Below are positions 9,459 through 19,200 of a stretch of DNA of 64,000 nt, piece after piece. The position numbers and the translations under genes are program-made. How positions within the stretch are numbered: position 1 is the stretch's first letter; every line of letters begins with the position of its first letter. Source of the stretch: Chloracidobacterium sp. (GTDB lineage Bacteria; Acidobacteriota; Blastocatellia; Pyrinomonadales; Pyrinomonadaceae); contig JADJTD010000001.1 of the NCBI GenBank assembly GCA_016711345.1, forward strand, positions 2,108,001 through 2,172,000, written 5' to 3'. The notes below the pieces were generated by a model, which did no database searches, was not told where the DNA came from, and saw nothing but the letters and a program-made list of their open reading frames with translations.

Positions 9459-9600
9459 AGAGATCGAATGATCTGTTATGGCCGAGCCAGCCCTGCTTTG
9501 CAGGCGACACGCTCTCAGGTTTTCGCAATTGGCCCTATAGGTTACGCTTCGCTCCACCTCTAGGTAGAGTTATAGACTCGTTCCAGCGAAGATTTCAGTA
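9459..9600 (+). ncRNA. Candidate structured RNA (unassigned)
   Basis: Several helices can be drawn by eye. AGATC-GAAT-GATCT is a small hairpin. GGCC and GAGC at the left (about 9480-9487) pair with GCTC and GGCC further right, enclosing the perfect hairpin CCTGC-TTT-GCAGG. CTATA...TATAG encloses CTCT-AGGT-AGAG. I do not recognise an RNA family, the strand is a guess, and AT-balanced intergenic DNA gives some hairpins by chance. Confidence 0.25.
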
Positions 9601-9734
9601 TTTTCGATGTGTGATAGCTGTAACAGCAATCATTACAACATTTACATTTTTCAAGAAAATGCCCGATTTTTTTGCAAAAGTAGTGGAATGGCGGAATTTT
9701 GTGGCCGCAAATCGTTTACCTGTAAGGTTTAGAC

Positions 9735-9769
9735 CGTTCCACTCAATAGTGGAACGATGGTGGAACGAT
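9735..9769. repeat. GTGGAACG repeat element, copy 1
   Basis: CGTTCCACT (9735-9743) and AGTGGAACG (9748-9756) form a perfect 9-bp inverted repeat. A further direct copy TGGAACGAT (9761-9769) follows. The same arrangement recurs at 45666-45700, upstream of another secreted-protein gene. Confidence 0.7.
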
Positions 9770-9840
9770 TTGTCAGAAACACCAGCGGCAGCGGGTGGTT
9801 AACTCGCCGCCGCGACCCCTCGAAATTTTGTGAAAAAAAC

Positions 9841-9924
9841 AGTGGGACAGTGGGACACTTTATGGGGCACCCAATAAAATCAACAACTTAGCTGTCCCAC
9901 TCTGTTTGGGACACTTGGGACAGC
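9841..9924. repeat. TGGGACA inverted-repeat cluster
   Basis: AGTGGGACAG (9841-9850) is directly followed by TGGGACAC; its perfect complement CTGTCCCACT lies at 9892-9901, and TTGGGACAC and TTGGGACAGC follow at 9906-9924. The core heptamer is thus present at least five times in 84 bp, once inverted. This could be a protein-binding array or a folded RNA. Confidence 0.65.
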
Positions 9925-10082
9925 GGAGGACACACGTACGAACGAAGGGAGCAGAATCGCCATTTTTCAGACAGCCCGGAGCAAGAAACTCATTATTAAT
10001 GTCTTTTTGCATTCTCAACCTGCACTGTATATCTGACGACACCTCAAAAGCTGGGGTAATGAAAACATTAGCAGGTAATAAA

Positions 10083-12830
10083 ATGAAAAAAAGAAACATG
10101 AGATCAACAAACAAGAACTATTGGAAAGCTATTGCTTTCGCATTATTGCTCGCGGCCTGGGTGTCACTACCGGCGCTTACAGGCAGCGTCAAAGCTGACG
10201 GCACGCCGGTCATTCTCATTCGGACAGCGGTGTTATCTTCACCGACGGGCAGTATCAATCCGCATGGAGCAGCCGAATGGCAACTCTATCAAAGCGGCAA
10301 CCGCGAGATCGAAGTCGAGGTCGAGGACCTCAATCTTTCGATGGGCACAAGCCTCGGCGTTTACGTCGATGGAAACCTTATCGGCCAGGCCATCGTGGAC
10401 GACAGGCAGAAGGCCAAACTCAAACTCCGGACCGAAGATGGGCAAGCCGTACCGACAGTCAACGCAGGCTCGTCTGTTAACGTTCAAAGCGGCAGCACAA
10501 TTCTCGTCGCCGGCAACTTTGACGGCGCGACACCAACACCAAGCGGCAGCGGAACGGCATCGCCATCACCTTCGCAATCAGGTACAGGAACGGCAACGCC
10601 TTCACCATCACAGTCAGGCACGGGAACGGGAACCGCGACACCTTCGCCGTCGCAATCTGGAACCGGAACCTCAACGCCTTCACCTTCACAGTCAGGCACA
10701 GGTACAGGTACAGGAACAGGAACGCCGTCACCATCACCGAGCGGAACACCGATTTTGGTTCGTTCTGCATCACTCAACTCGCCGACCGGAAGCGTAAATC
10801 CGCACGGACATGCCGAATGGCAGCTTTACTCGAACGGCAACCGCGAGATCGAGGTCGAGGTCGAAGATCTCAGCCTTGCTCAGGGCACTGCGCTGATGGC
10901 GTTCGTTGATGGGGCAAATATCGGCACACTTATCGTCGATGACCGTCAAAAAGCCAAACTCAAACTCAGAACCGAAAACGGTCAGGTAGTTCCATTTGTA
11001 AATAACGGTTCAACTGTAGAGGTTCGCAACGGCGATATTGTGCTGGTCAACGGCATATTTGGCAACGGCTCGACATCGACTCCAACCGTCACCCCTTCGC
11101 AATCAGGCACAGGAACTTCAACGCCTTCACCCTCACAGTCGGGAACAGGAACAGCGACACCTTCGCCTTCACAATCAGGTACTGGAACGGCAACACCATC
11201 CGCTACGGGAACACCGAACAATGAAAGCGAACTTTTCGCAGGGTTGACCGGTCCGACATTGAACGGCGTTCTGCCAACGGGTTTTGCAGAGTACGAAATC
11301 CACAGCAGCCGTACCGAGCTTGAAGTGCGTGTGCGTCAGGTAAATCTGGCGATCGGCACATCGCTCACGGTTATAGTTGACGGCACAGCCGCAGGCCAAA
11401 TGTCTCTGGAGAGCGGTGGCGAAGGCAGACTTAGATTGCGCAGTGATGATGGCCAGAACGTTCCTACGATCGTGGTTGGATCGACTATCGCTATAACGAG
11501 CAGCGGTTCAACAATTCTGTCGGGAACATTCAGCGGCTTCGGCACACCGAGTTCGACGCAAACAGGAACGCCCGGCAACACACCAAGCCCTTCACAGACA
11601 GGAACACCAAACGGCACACCAAGCGGCACACCGACCTCAACACCGTCTGGCCGATCGTTTGAAACACACCTGAACGGCAGCCAAGTGGTTCCGCCCGTCC
11701 CAACATCTGCAAACGGTGAGTTAAAGGTCACGCTCAGTGCAGACGAAACCCAGGCAACGGTCTTTGGCGAATTTCACAATCTGTCGAGCAATCAGACCGG
11801 TGCCCGAATCGAAACAGCATTTGGAACAACCACCACCATTCGTGACCTCGGCGTTGTTGGTGGACGAAACGGCAACTTCCCGCCCGTAACGTTTGCAGTA
11901 ACACCTGCACAGGTTCAGCAGTTGAGAGCAGGCCTTTGGTCCGCAGTAATCACGAGCGTAAACAATCCTACGGGCGAGATCAGTGGAAGCTTTAGGAATC
12001 GTTCACGTAATAGCGACTTCGATGGTGACGGTATACACGATTTTGCAGTATTTCGTCCCTCGACAGGAACGTGGTATTCGCAAAATAGCAATGGCTTCTC
12101 GTCGCAGTCACATGGTTCAGCATCTGACAAGATCGTATCGGCTGACTTTGATGGCGACGGCAGAACGGACGCGGCAGTTTATCGTAATGAAAACGGTCAA
12201 GGTGTCTGGGAGATCGCCCGCAGTTCTGATGCAGGCGTGACCCGAGTCAATTGGGGACTGTCGACCGACGTGCCGCTTCGAGGAGACTTCGACGGTGACG
12301 GACGCATCGACGTTGCGGTCTATCGCCCATCTGAAGGCCTGTGGTGCATCCAACAGAGCAACAACACAGGAAACCGTTACATCTACTTCGGCAATGCCTC
12401 AGACATTCCTGTGCCTGCCGATATGGATGGCGACGGAACAGACGATTTCGTAGTGTACCGTCCGAGCGAAGGCAACTGGTACTGGATGCGAAGCCTGCAA
12501 GGACGCTTCGTCGTGACAAACTACGGAACGGCGGGCGACATCCCAGTCAGCGGAGACTTTGACGGTGACGGCAAAGGCGACATCACTGTCTTTCGCCCGT
12601 CGAACGGAACATGGTACACCAAGCGAAGTTCCGACGGCGGCTATCAAGCACAGCAATTCGGCATGGACGGAGATGTTCCGGTTGCCGGCAACTACGACGC
12701 CGACGGAAAGACCGACATCGCAGTATTCCGTCCATCGAATGGCTACTGGTATGTTCTAAGAACCTCCGATGGAAGTTTCCAACAATACCATTTCGGTATA
12801 AACGGCGACATACCCGCAATCGCTCGTTAA
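10083..12830 (+). CDS. Secreted multidomain protein: three repeat domains, CHRD, FG-GAP repeats
   Basis: Start chosen at 10083 (AGG seven bases upstream, then a Lys/Arg-rich signal peptide ending in a hydrophobic run through LTGSVKA); the open frame extends further upstream without signal-like sequence. The 915-residue product has three copies of a domain of about 100 residues (nt about 10210-10527, 10753-11064, 11224-11530; shared core NREIEVEVEDL, DDRQKAKLKLRTE). These are joined by low-complexity linkers of the SGTGTATPSPSQ type. A CHRD domain follows (about 11650-11996, starting FETHLNGSQVVPP), then six or so FG-GAP/VCBS-like repeats (DFDGDGxxDxAVFRPS) likely folding as a calcium-binding propeller. 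The location should be extracellular or cell-surface. The linkers are near-perfect tandem DNA repeats that could change length by slippage. Confidence 0.88.
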   Translation: MKKRNMRSTNKNYWKAIAFALLLAAWVSLPALTGSVKADGTPVILIRTAVLSSPTGSINPHGAAEWQLYQSGNREIEVEVEDLNLSMGTSLGVYVDGNLIGQAIVDDRQKAKLKLRTEDGQAVPTVNAGSSVNVQSGSTILVAGNFDGATPTPSGSGTASPSPSQSGTGTATPSPSQSGTGTGTATPSPSQSGTGTSTPSPSQSGTGTGTGTGTPSPSPSGTPILVRSASLNSPTGSVNPHGHAEWQLYSNGNREIEVEVEDLSLAQGTALMAFVDGANIGTLIVDDRQKAKLKLRTENGQVVPFVNNGSTVEVRNGDIVLVNGIFGNGSTSTPTVTPSQSGTGTSTPSPSQSGTGTATPSPSQSGTGTATPSATGTPNNESELFAGLTGPTLNGVLPTGFAEYEIHSSRTELEVRVRQVNLAIGTSLTVIVDGTAAGQMSLESGGEGRLRLRSDDGQNVPTIVVGSTIAITSSGSTILSGTFSGFGTPSSTQTGTPGNTPSPSQTGTPNGTPSGTPTSTPSGRSFETHLNGSQVVPPVPTSANGELKVTLSADETQATVFGEFHNLSSNQTGARIETAFGTTTTIRDLGVVGGRNGNFPPVTFAVTPAQVQQLRAGLWSAVITSVNNPTGEISGSFRNRSRNSDFDGDGIHDFAVFRPSTGTWYSQNSNGFSSQSHGSASDKIVSADFDGDGRTDAAVYRNENGQGVWEIARSSDAGVTRVNWGLSTDVPLRGDFDGDGRIDVAVYRPSEGLWCIQQSNNTGNRYIYFGNASDIPVPADMDGDGTDDFVVYRPSEGNWYWMRSLQGRFVVTNYGTAGDIPVSGDFDGDGKGDITVFRPSNGTWYTKRSSDGGYQAQQFGMDGDVPVAGNYDADGKTDIAVFRPSNGYWYVLRTSDGSFQQYHFGINGDIPAIAR

Positions 12831-12847
12831 TTACAAACACAACGAAA

Positions 12848-12882
12848 GAGGCTGTCTGGGAACAAAGATTCCAGACAGCCTC
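12848..12882 (+). terminator. Terminator after the CHRD/FG-GAP gene
   Basis: A perfect 12-bp stem, GAGGCTGTCTGG with CCAGACAGCCTC, 11-nt loop, followed by AATTTTTAT. Confidence 0.85.
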
Positions 12883-12897
12883 AATTTTTATCTAAAT

Positions 12898-12944
12898 TGG
12901 CTCCGCAGGTAAGACTCGAACTTACAACCCTTCGGTTAACAGCC
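12898..12944 (-). pseudogene. tRNA-Asn 3'-half fragment (putative attachment-site duplicate)
   Basis: These 47 bases are identical to the 3' part of the intact tRNA-Asn at 25238-25312, from the anticodon loop through the T arm and acceptor to the encoded CCA; identity extends about 3 bp past the CCA. After 12944 the sequence diverges completely, so the D arm and 5' acceptor strand are missing and the copy cannot make a tRNA. A duplicated tRNA 3' end in the same orientation is the usual footprint of integrase-mediated insertion. Confidence 0.85.
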
Positions 12945-12955
12945 AGATTAACTTT

Positions 12956-13080
12956 GTAACATACGATATCACCAGATAACACTCAACGCATGAAAACGTT
13001 ACATAACCCCCTTCCTCATTGGCATTTTTGGTTCTGTTGCCCCCTCATCCGATATCATGGGGTAACATTGGATATCACAT
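12956..13080. repeat. Direct repeat GTAACAT-NN-GATATCAC next to tRNA fragment
   Basis: GTAACATACGATATCAC starts at 12956 and GTAACATTGGATATCAC at 13062, 106 bp apart in the same orientation. An additional GATATCA lies at 13051. Repeats close to an attachment site are expected for arm-type integrase or excisionase binding sites; that reading is inferred. Confidence 0.55.
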
Positions 13081-13140
13081 GAATGCTAGATAACTATTTA
13101 GTTAACTGATGGTCAATCTGCGCTTAGCGAGCTTGAGATC

Positions 13141-15603
13141 CTATTTACCCCGGCTGAGATACAAATTGCTAAGGCGGTTTCGTGCCAACAATGTGCGCGG
13201 ATTCCCGTCTCCTTGGGAGGCTTTCAAACTCTCGTAACTTTCAACCAAAAGAGGTTCGGCCTCGTCAAAACGTCTCTGAGTCGCAAGGCACTCACCCAAG
13301 GCTCCTTGAGCCGCAGCCACCCAGTAATGACCGGCAGCTAATGTCTCTGTTCGCAGTTTAAGTGCCTCGCGTAGGATCCTTTCGCCCTCGCCGGAGTGGC
13401 CCGATTTTGTAAGACTCAATCCTTTGATGATAAGTGCAGTAGGATAATTATCGTAATGTTTGCCAAAGCCCTCTTCATAATTTTTCAGAGCGGCGTCGGC
13501 CTTGCCTACTGCTTCATCAAACCTGTTTTGAAAATAAAGCGACGTTGCCTGATTGCGGAAATTGTCGCCGAACCAGAGCGATGTTGGCGAAATATATTTT
13601 TGAAAAATTGTTTCGGCTTTCTTTAAGTCCTCGTCGGCTTCAGCATACTCGCCATTTTCAGTCAGAAAACCGCCGAGAACATTTAACGAAAAACCGTAGC
13701 TTGGCGAATCGGTTTCGTTGCGTAGGTGGTATTCTTCAATGGCTTGACGGGCGGTTTCGAGCGCTTCGACAAATCTGCCTTGGTCGGCTATAACGGAAGC
13801 CAGTGTGCTGCGCGTCGTGGCGAGAAGGTTTCGACCTTCATTGGACATTTGCGGAAGCAGTTCCGATGTCTCGCGAAAGAGTATTTCGGCTTCACGCGAA
13901 TCGCCCTGCGTGCGGCGCAAGTAAGCAAAATTATTGAGTGCCCCGCCAAAAAATTCAGTGTTGACATTTCCTTTTTGATATTCGTTCCTAAGCAATGGCA
14001 GATAATTGCGAAACAGTTTTTCCGCCTCATCAAACTCGCCTCTTTCAAAGAGCATACCTGCCCACACAGTCATGCCATTTATCATCTTCGGATGGTCTTC
14101 GCTAAATGTTTCGCGCAGAAAAACTACATATCGCTCCGCAAACGGGCGTGCCTGGTTATATTTTCCTTGACCGTAATAGATCGAGGCAATTGTGCGTTCT
14201 AGTTCGGCTTTGACTTCAGGCTGACTGTCAAGATCGCCGTTTTCAAGTCTGCGTCCCACTTCTTCCAGTGCCTCATTGACGGTCGTTTCGTTGCCGCTTT
14301 TTCGGAAACTATTCAAAAAAGGGTTTGAATATTTGAGCGTTTGTTCGAGAAACGCATTTACAGCTTCGGCTTTTTCTTTTTCGCGTTCGGCGGCACGGGT
14401 CTGCCTGATCGTAGCTATAATTCCGCCGATCAAACTTAAAAAGATCAAACCTGCGGCAAAGACGCCGACCTTGTGCCGCTGGATAAATTTTGAAGCGCGA
14501 TATTTAACGGTTGCGGAGCGCGCAGCAACCGGCAATCCCTTTAGATATCTTTCAATATCTTCCGCAAAGGCCTCGACCGACTGATAGCGCCTTTCCGGCT
14601 CCTTTCGCAAGGACATCAAAACAATATTGTCGAGATCGCCTTTCAACTGCGGAATGCGGATCGCTGATTCCGGATTTGAGGAGGGTGGTGGCGGATCAAT
14701 TACGGTTACTGTTCTAATAATTTCATCCAAGCTCTTGCCTTCAAAATGAAAGGGTCGCTCGCTCGTCAGCAATTCATACAAGACAATGCCGAGACTATAA
14801 ATGTCGGAAGCGGTAGTGATCGGCTCGTTTCTTAATTGTTCGGGTGAGGCATAAGCCGGCGTCAAAGCGCGAAATGCTGTTTGTGTTGTGTCGCCTGACA
14901 GATCTTCATCGAGCAGTTTTGCCAAGCCAAAATCGAGCAATTTCGGTTCGCCTTGCGCAGTTACGAGAATATTTCCAGGTTTGATATCGCGATGAACAAC
15001 TAAATTTCGATGAGCATATCCGACAGCTGAACATGCGTGGAGAAAAAGCTGTAGTTTTTCGTCTAAGGATATTGCCTCATGTTTGGAAAAATCGGTAATC
15101 GGTTCACCCTCAACGTATTCCATTACAAAGAATGGCTCTCCATTTTCTGATACGCCGCCGTCTAGGAGCCTGGCAATATTTGGATGATTCAACGACGCGA
15201 GGATCTGGCGTTCGCGGCGAAACCGCTCGATCATTTGGCTTTCGGCAACTGTCTGCCTGACAATTTTTAAAGCAGTTTTCTGTTCAAACTCACCGTCGGT
15301 TCGTTTTGCCAGATATACAGCGCCCATGCCGCCGTGCCCAATCTCTCGAACGATCTCGTAGTTTCCAAATCTGCGGCCAACGGATATTCCGGTACCGGCG
15401 AAAAGGCCGTCTTGAGAAAGTAATGGCGTCTCGATGAAATTTTCAGACGCAGCATGAGACGCGAGCCACGACTCAACCTCGGTTTTCAGCTCGGCATTAC
15501 CGGCGCAGCGTTCAGACACAAAATTTGCCCTGCTGCCCGGTTCCAGTTCCAAGGCACTCGAAAATATCTCTTTGATCTCTTCCCAACTTGCGGTGTTATT
15601 CAC
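13141..15603 (-). CDS. Serine/threonine protein kinase with C-terminal TPR domain
   Basis: An 820-residue Hanks-type kinase. Residues 1-75 are a helical N-terminal segment common to this family. The kinase domain spans about 80-355, with glycine loop IGHGGMGAVY, Lys113 (ALKIV), catalytic loop HRDIKPGN (His204-Asn211) and DFG at 224-226. One transmembrane helix lies at about 379-399. The remaining 400 or so residues are TPR repeats. By the kinase-TM-sensor layout the TPR part should be periplasmic. It overlaps the sigma gene by 8 bp, so the two are co-transcribed and probably translationally coupled. This ECF sigma/kinase pairing is common in Acidobacteriota and Planctomycetota, where the kinase is thought to control the sigma factor. 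It lies inside the tRNA-bounded segment. Confidence 0.94.
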   Translation of the reverse strand: MNNTASWEEIKEIFSSALELEPGSRANFVSERCAGNAELKTEVESWLASHAASENFIETPLLSQDGLFAGTGISVGRRFGNYEIVREIGHGGMGAVYLAKRTDGEFEQKTALKIVRQTVAESQMIERFRRERQILASLNHPNIARLLDGGVSENGEPFFVMEYVEGEPITDFSKHEAISLDEKLQLFLHACSAVGYAHRNLVVHRDIKPGNILVTAQGEPKLLDFGLAKLLDEDLSGDTTQTAFRALTPAYASPEQLRNEPITTASDIYSLGIVLYELLTSERPFHFEGKSLDEIIRTVTVIDPPPPSSNPESAIRIPQLKGDLDNIVLMSLRKEPERRYQSVEAFAEDIERYLKGLPVAARSATVKYRASKFIQRHKVGVFAAGLIFLSLIGGIIATIRQTRAAEREKEKAEAVNAFLEQTLKYSNPFLNSFRKSGNETTVNEALEEVGRRLENGDLDSQPEVKAELERTIASIYYGQGKYNQARPFAERYVVFLRETFSEDHPKMINGMTVWAGMLFERGEFDEAEKLFRNYLPLLRNEYQKGNVNTEFFGGALNNFAYLRRTQGDSREAEILFRETSELLPQMSNEGRNLLATTRSTLASVIADQGRFVEALETARQAIEEYHLRNETDSPSYGFSLNVLGGFLTENGEYAEADEDLKKAETIFQKYISPTSLWFGDNFRNQATSLYFQNRFDEAVGKADAALKNYEEGFGKHYDNYPTALIIKGLSLTKSGHSGEGERILREALKLRTETLAAGHYWVAAAQGALGECLATQRRFDEAEPLLVESYESLKASQGDGNPRTLLARNRLSNLYLSRGK

Positions 15604-16156
15604 TTTTCAGCCTGCGAAAAAGCCACGTTTTTGCGATCGCCCATTCACGTTTTACCGTAGCCTGAGAAACATTCAAAACATGTGCCGTTTCATCAATATT
15701 CATACCGCCAAAAAAACGCAACTCCACTATCTTTGCTTGTATCGGCTCAAATGCCGCAAGGTCCTCAAGTGCTTCATTGAGTTCAATTAGATCCACCTCA
15801 CTGCCGCCGGCAAAACTTATCTCTTCAGTAAGCTCGATACGCTGTCCAAAATCACGCTTTTGCGCTTTTCGATTGACAGCGTGATTTACAAGTATGTTTC
15901 GCATTACCTGCGCCGCAACTGAAAAGAAATGCGCGCGATTTTGCCATGAAACGTTTTCCCAATCGACAAGCCGAATATAAGCATCATGCACTAGCGCCGT
16001 CGCCTGCAAAGTATGGTCCGGACGTTCGCTTTTCATATAGCTTCGCGCCAGCTTGCGCAACTGGTCGTAAACGAGCGGAAGGAGCTTTTCGGGAGCGGTT
16101 ACTGTTCCGTTGTTGATCTCTTGCAGCAAAGCTGTAACTTCTTGTCGCTCGGACAT
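15596..16156 (-). CDS. ECF sigma factor of the Sig-70_X6 type
   Basis: 186 residues. Region 2 includes LQATALVHDAYIRL and the downstream FFSVAAQVMRNILVNHA, a signature of the kinase-associated ECF group (TIGR02999-like). Region 4 has the helix-turn-helix MNIDETAHVLNVSQATVKR. It is the first gene of a two-gene unit with the TPR kinase and is divergent from the giant secreted protein gene, whose start is 136 bp away, so that gene is the obvious candidate target. That link is inferred. Confidence 0.93.
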   Translation of the reverse strand: MSERQEVTALLQEINNGTVTAPEKLLPLVYDQLRKLARSYMKSERPDHTLQATALVHDAYIRLVDWENVSWQNRAHFFSVAAQVMRNILVNHAVNRKAQKRDFGQRIELTEEISFAGGSEVDLIELNEALEDLAAFEPIQAKIVELRFFGGMNIDETAHVLNVSQATVKREWAIAKTWLFRRLKSE

Positions 16157-16292
16157 AAAAACAATTGCAGATTAACCGTCATTATAAGTCCAAAACAAGG
16201 ATTTTGAAACAAAATTGAATTTTTTTTGAGCCGGTCTTTCGATTTTTCTTGCCTTGTATAGTGAACGAGCAAATTCCAAGGAGTTATCAAAA
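16157..16292. promoter_or_regulatory. Divergent promoter region between ECF sigma and giant surface-protein genes
   Basis: This 136-bp gap must contain start signals for both directions. On the plus strand TATAGT at 16257-16262 is a plausible -10 box and AAGGAG at 16278-16283 a good ribosome-binding site for the ATG at 16293. No clear housekeeping -35 box is at the expected distance, which would fit an alternative sigma factor. Confidence 0.4.
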
Positions 16293-19200
16293 ATGTATTA
16301 CTTTCCGAAATCCCGTCAGAAAATGGCCATTTTGTTTTTGATCTGTTTTTCCGCAAGTCTGATTTGGGGACTGCAAAACACGACTGGGAGTCAGTCAACT
16401 ACTGAGGAAAAAAACAAGCCAACTTCGGTACTTGCAGCAAAGCAGGGCGATCCGCATGTCAATTTTGAAGACGGGCGCGCGCTTGAACTGGGCGGCATTG
16501 CGGCGGCGGGCCAGCCGGTTTCGCTCATTTCAGGGGATTTTGATTCGGACGGTATAACTGATGTGATAACTGCGGACACAAGTGGATCTCTTCAACTGCT
16601 GAAAGGCGTTGATCCTGTTATTTTTGCGATTGATCCATCGAAAAAGGAACAGGCAAAGCCCGAGCCGTTTACTGCGCTCGCAACAGTTGCGTCTTTGGGC
16701 ATTTCACCAGACTACTTGTTCGCAGGTGACTTTAATGCAGATGGCAAACAAGACATTATCGGAACGGCCAAAGGAGCAAACGGCATCATTGTCGTGGTTG
16801 GCGACGGGCTGGGAAATTTTTCACAACCCGTAAGCATTACAGTTGGCGGTAACATAAACTCAATCGAATCCGGTGAGATCGGAAAACCGGACGGACAGAC
16901 CGATCTTGCTATCGCTTACACAAACAAGAATGGCGCTTTTCTAGCAGTTTACGAACATCCCGAAAGTGCCTTCAAACATGCTCCTGAAATAATAAAACTC
17001 CCTTCGTCCGCAAGCTCGCTTGCTGTCGGTAATACGGACGAAGACTTCTATTCAGACATCGCCGTTGCCTGCGGAAACGACCTAGTTATCATCCACGAAC
17101 GCGGCCATGCATATCCATGGGACATCGTCAAAAACTCTGGCATTGAGCGTCCGAAGTCGGTCGTTGATATTCGACGAATGCCTTTCTCGATAGCTTCGAT
17201 GGCGGTGGGACGCTTTGGCGAAAAACGCGGCACATCTCTCGCCCTGCTGGGCGTCGACGGAAATATCTATCATTTAGAGTCTTCGCAGTCGGCGGTTTCA
17301 CCAACCACAAAGCTGGCTTCCGCAATGGCTCGCGAATTAAAGGCCGGTCCATTCGAACCCGCCGGCAGCGTGGGGAGAAAGATGGCGATGATATCTCAAG
17401 ATTTGAGCAAGACAAGTGAAACCAATGCTTACGGTAACCCGACAGCCAGCCGATCAGGCCAAACAGATACCGCTAACACACTCGCCGAAAAGCCAGACAC
17501 ACTCCAAGTTCCAACCCTCGATCTTGCCGAAATAAAACGAAAAAATGCCGAAGATGCTCCACGAAAGGCGGCGATGAAGGAGAGCACAAAGGCGGCATTT
17601 ATTCACGGTATTTCAGCAAAAACCTCGCGACTCGCAAAATGGTCGCTTGGACAGATAACTACAGACCACCGCTTTGTCTCAATGGCGGTGAATGGAGCGA
17701 AATTGACGCCTTCAGCGGTTTCCGCCAGCCCTTTTGATGACCTTATCGTCACATCGCCGAGCACAAGTCAGGTTGAGTTTGTCTCGCGTTTTCGAGACGA
17801 AAGCGGAACGTCAACTGTCAAAAATGCTGTCGTCGAAGGCAACGGCGGAATCCAATCCATCTTGCCGATTCGTCTCAATCTTGATGGCCTACACGATCTT
17901 GTCGTTCTTCGACAGGGTGCATCTTCACTAGAGGTGGTCATGACTGCTCCGTCAGCCGTGTTTGTAGTAAACACAACTGCTGACGAGGCCGATTGCAATT
18001 TCGGAGGCTCGTGCAGTCTCCGCGACGCCATCCGTCGGGCCAATCTCATCGGCGGCAGCAGCACTATATATTTCGATCTTCCGACAGTGCCGGCCGTTAT
18101 AGAGCCGTTGTATCCGCTTCCGGCCATTTTGCAGCCGGTAACAATACAGGGCAACCATCTTGCTAATGGTACAAAGACCGTTGAAATATCCGGCATCAAT
18201 GCGGGAACATCTGTCGATGGACTAAAGATCAGGACGAGCAATGCGTTCATCGTTGATCTGGCCATTACTGGTTTTAAGAGTCAAACGATAAACGGCAGTC
18301 AGGTGGGTGGGAACGGAATCGCGATCGAAAGCGATTCGGCCCGTCCAAGTAACGCGAACAACACTATACTCAGTTGCTTTCTCGGCATCGATGCGACAGG
18401 CACCACTGCGCATCCGAATATGGCCACGGGCGTTTTGATCTTCGATTCCGACAATAACTCGGTTGGCAACAGCACACTTTCAGGCAACAACACAGGTATC
18501 GCTGTCGAGGGAGGAAATACTAATAGCTTCACCAACAACATAATAGGGTTGAACGCGGCTGGAACGGCGAAGGTGCCGAACTTTCGGGGAATGTTTTTGG
18601 CCGGTGCAAATAATTTAGTTGGCGGCGACATCGCCGGTTCACCGAACACAATATCTGGCAACGGGGTCGTAAGTAACATCGCGCAGTGTGTTGGTTACGG
18701 AATCGAAGTTCCGATATTGGTCGATCTGACCACACAAGAACTGTTGACCCATGACAATAACATCGCGGGCAATAAGATCGGGACCGATCCGACAGGCAGC
18801 GTCGGCCTCGGCAATTGCTGGCAAGGGATAAATACCCACCCATTGACGAGCACGACGATCGGAGCGATCTCGGAATCGGGGCGAAATATTATCTCGGGCA
18901 ACGGATGGGGCGGCGTCTTTTGCGAGGCATTAGAAACCGTGAATCCAACCGAAGGCGGGTTTTGCTCGATCATGGGTAATAATGTTGGCACTGATATTTC
19001 AGGGAGCTACAGTATTCCGAACGATGCTCGCAACGACCTGCTGATAACCAGTGGCCGTGGCGCCGTGTCTGTATCTACGAACAACTCACTCTCGGCAATT
19101 GGAGCGCCCGGCGGGACGACAACGGGCGGCGCCTGCACTGGTTTTTGCAATCTTGTTTCGGGTAACGATAGCGAGGCCGACCTAGCAGGCGGGATCCTGA

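Larger units (their letters stand above)
9341..10082. other. Gene-free 740-bp region rich in inverted repeats
   Basis: I find no convincing gene here. From 9459 to about 9600 there are several nested hairpins (annotated separately). From 9735 there is an inverted repeat built on CGTTCCAC/GTGGAACG, and from 9841 to 9924 a cluster of TGGGACA repeats in both orientations. The only ORF of any size (9611-9802) has no recognisable domain and runs through the repeats. The region may be the long upstream region of the secreted protein beginning at 10083, or a decayed insertion. Confidence 0.6.
12831..13140. other. 310-bp intergenic region holding the left island end
   Basis: It contains the terminator at 12848-12882, the tRNA-Asn fragment, and then about 195 bp with the motif GTAACATnnGATATCAC twice (12956 and 13062), extra GATATCA and GTTACATAAC sequences, but no ORF. 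It resembles the end of an integrated element. Confidence 0.6.

Noticed and set aside
9611..9802. 63-aa plus-strand ORF in the repeat-rich gap
   Set aside because: It runs through the GTGGAACG inverted repeat, has no ribosome-binding site, signal or domain, and no neighbour relation.
10132..10797. 221-aa plus-strand ORF rich in Arg, Gln and His
   Set aside because: Second-frame reading of the repetitive CHRD/FG-GAP gene.
10546..11216. CRISPR-like tandem repeats
   Set aside because: The repeats are in-frame codon repeats encoding low-complexity linkers with no unique spacers; no cas genes are nearby and no CRISPR array was seen in the window.
12898..12944. Functional second tRNA-Asn
   Set aside because: Only the 3' half is present; the D arm, half the anticodon stem and the 5' acceptor strand are missing.
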